NCBI GenBank assembly: GCA_937926845.1
Contig: CALBBS010000244.1
Span: 1 to 5,349 of the forward strand
Direction of reading: 5' to 3'
Length of the DNA: 5,349 nt
DNA from: an uncultured Atopobium sp.
Lineage (GTDB): Bacteria > Actinomycetota > Coriobacteriia > Coriobacteriales > Atopobiaceae
The notes under the pieces: generated by a model
Seen by the model: only the letters and a program-made list of their open reading frames with translations
The model's database searches: none
What the model was told of the DNA's origin: nothing
Position numbers and translations under genes: made by a program
Shown: positions 5,023 through 5,349 of the stretch, in pieces
How the letters are laid out: every line of letters starts with the position of its first letter
How positions within the stretch are numbered: position 1 is the first letter of the stretch

Positions 5023-5031
5023 ATTATAGCA
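5023..5031 (-). promoter_or_regulatory. Extended -10 promoter of tRNA-Arg
   Basis: On the minus strand the sequence reads TGCTATAAT (plus 5031 down to 5023), a perfect -10 hexamer with the extended TGn motif. It leaves 14 nt to the first tRNA base, so the transcript would begin a few bases before the mature 5' end. No good -35 box sits at the right distance; the extended -10 would compensate. Confidence 0.75.
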
Positions 5032-5080
5032 ATAAGAATTGCAAACACGTCGTGCCATCAAAGATTTTCTTATCAGAAGA

Positions 5081-5110
5081 ATGACAAAGGAAAAGAAAAG
5101 TAGCTACACT
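5081..5110 (+). promoter_or_regulatory. Candidate patB promoter
   Basis: ATGACA (5081-5086; 5 of 6 to the -35 consensus) and TACACT (5105-5110; 4 of 6 to the -10 consensus) are 18 bp apart. The start point would be near 5117, leaving a leader of roughly 38 nt before the patB ATG. A second TACACT lies at 5120-5125 within a direct repeat. Confidence 0.45.
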
Positions 5111-5125
5111 AAAAGCAGCTACACT
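5102..5125. repeat. Direct repeat AGCTACACT overlapping the patB promoter
   Basis: AGCTACACT occurs at 5102-5110 and 5117-5125, 15 bp apart start to start. The first copy contains the candidate -10 box and the second covers the likely transcription start. It could be a two-site operator for a regulator of patB, or a duplicated -10 element. This short repeat has no other supporting evidence. Confidence 0.45.
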
Positions 5126-5154
5126 GGTAATAGGCTTACGTGAATGGAGACAAC

Positions 5155-5349
5155 ATGTCTTACGATTTTGAATCTCGCGTTGATCGCGCTGGTACTGGTT
5201 CTAGAAAATGGAACGTCATGTACGACGTGAATCCAGATGTAGCTCCTGGTATTCCACCGTTTTCTGTTGCTGACATGGAGTATCACACAGCCCCAGAGAT
5301 TGTCGAGGGCCTCAAGGAATACATCAGCGATGCAATCCTTGGCTATTCA
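5155..5349 (+). CDS. patB: PatB/MalY-family PLP C-S lyase (aminotransferase fold), N-terminal part
   Basis: The first 65 codons run off the right edge. DFESRVDRAGTGSRKWN (residues 4-20) and the PFSVADMEY stretch (35-43) match the start of the MalY/PatB family (usual forms: D-R-x-G-T-x-S-x-K-W and P-W-V-A-D-M-D-F), and the final ILGYS matches the family's GxxGYx segment. Family members of about 390 residues are fold-type I PLP enzymes in the cytoplasm; many cleave cystathionine or cysteine to homocysteine or sulfide plus pyruvate and ammonia. The PLP lysine lies beyond the window, so neither activity nor intactness can be judged. GGAG (5146-5149) lies 5 nt before ATG 5155. It has its own promoter candidate and is divergent from tRNA-Arg. 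A true aminotransferase is an alternative; the symbol marks the family only. Confidence 0.85.
   Translation, partial: MSYDFESRVDRAGTGSRKWNVMYDVNPDVAPGIPPFSVADMEYHTAPEIVEGLKEYISDAILGYS

Overview
The window is a piece of a bacterial chromosome centred on the aspartate-family amino acid pathway. Three intact, tightly packed plus-strand genes (hom, lysC, asd; 657-4152) encode homoserine dehydrogenase, aspartate kinase and aspartate-semialdehyde dehydrogenase, which together convert aspartate to homoserine. A partial threonine synthase gene (thrC) runs divergently off the left edge. The right end holds tRNA-Arg(UCU) on the minus strand and the first 65 codons of a PatB/MalY-type PLP C-S lyase on the plus strand. 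No plasmid, phage, transposase or CRISPR sequence is seen. Base composition is moderate in the genes and AT-rich between them. The kinase resembles Bacillus YclM, and the overall feel is of a lower-GC Coriobacteriia genome (Atopobium/Lancefieldella-like) or a Firmicute. That placement is a weak inference; no 16S or other marker gene is present.

Layout: 1-345 thrC (minus, truncated at the window edge). 346-656 is a divergent control region with a three-copy GC-rich repeat in the presumed thrC leader, weak back-to-back promoter candidates, and a 77-nt nested stem structure ending 7 nt before the hom Shine-Dalgarno. 657-4152 is the hom-lysC-asd operon with 2-nt gaps between genes and Shine-Dalgarno sequences inside or next to the preceding gene end. 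4184-4270 holds two successive terminators. 4271-4894 is a gene-free AT-rich stretch with two notable inverted-repeat structures: a MITE-like 179-bp unit and an 89-nt foldback that reads as a minus-strand terminator. 4895-5008 holds tRNA-Arg and its terminator. 5023-5125 carries divergent promoters for tRNA-Arg and patB. 5155 to the end is patB.

How the genes fit together: LysC phosphorylates aspartate, Asd reduces aspartyl phosphate to the semialdehyde, and Hom reduces that to homoserine. ThrC makes threonine from O-phosphohomoserine; the homoserine kinase it needs (ThrB) is not in the window. A PatB/MalY-type lyase could cleave cystathionine to homocysteine, linking homoserine to methionine, but its place here may be coincidental because terminators and a tRNA gene separate it from the operon.

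The most interesting points are the structured hom leader RNA (matching no riboswitch I know), the shortened degenerate ACT region of Hom, the Ser-to-Gly change in the kinase RGGSD motif, the repeats in the thrC leader, and the two inverted-repeat elements downstream of asd.
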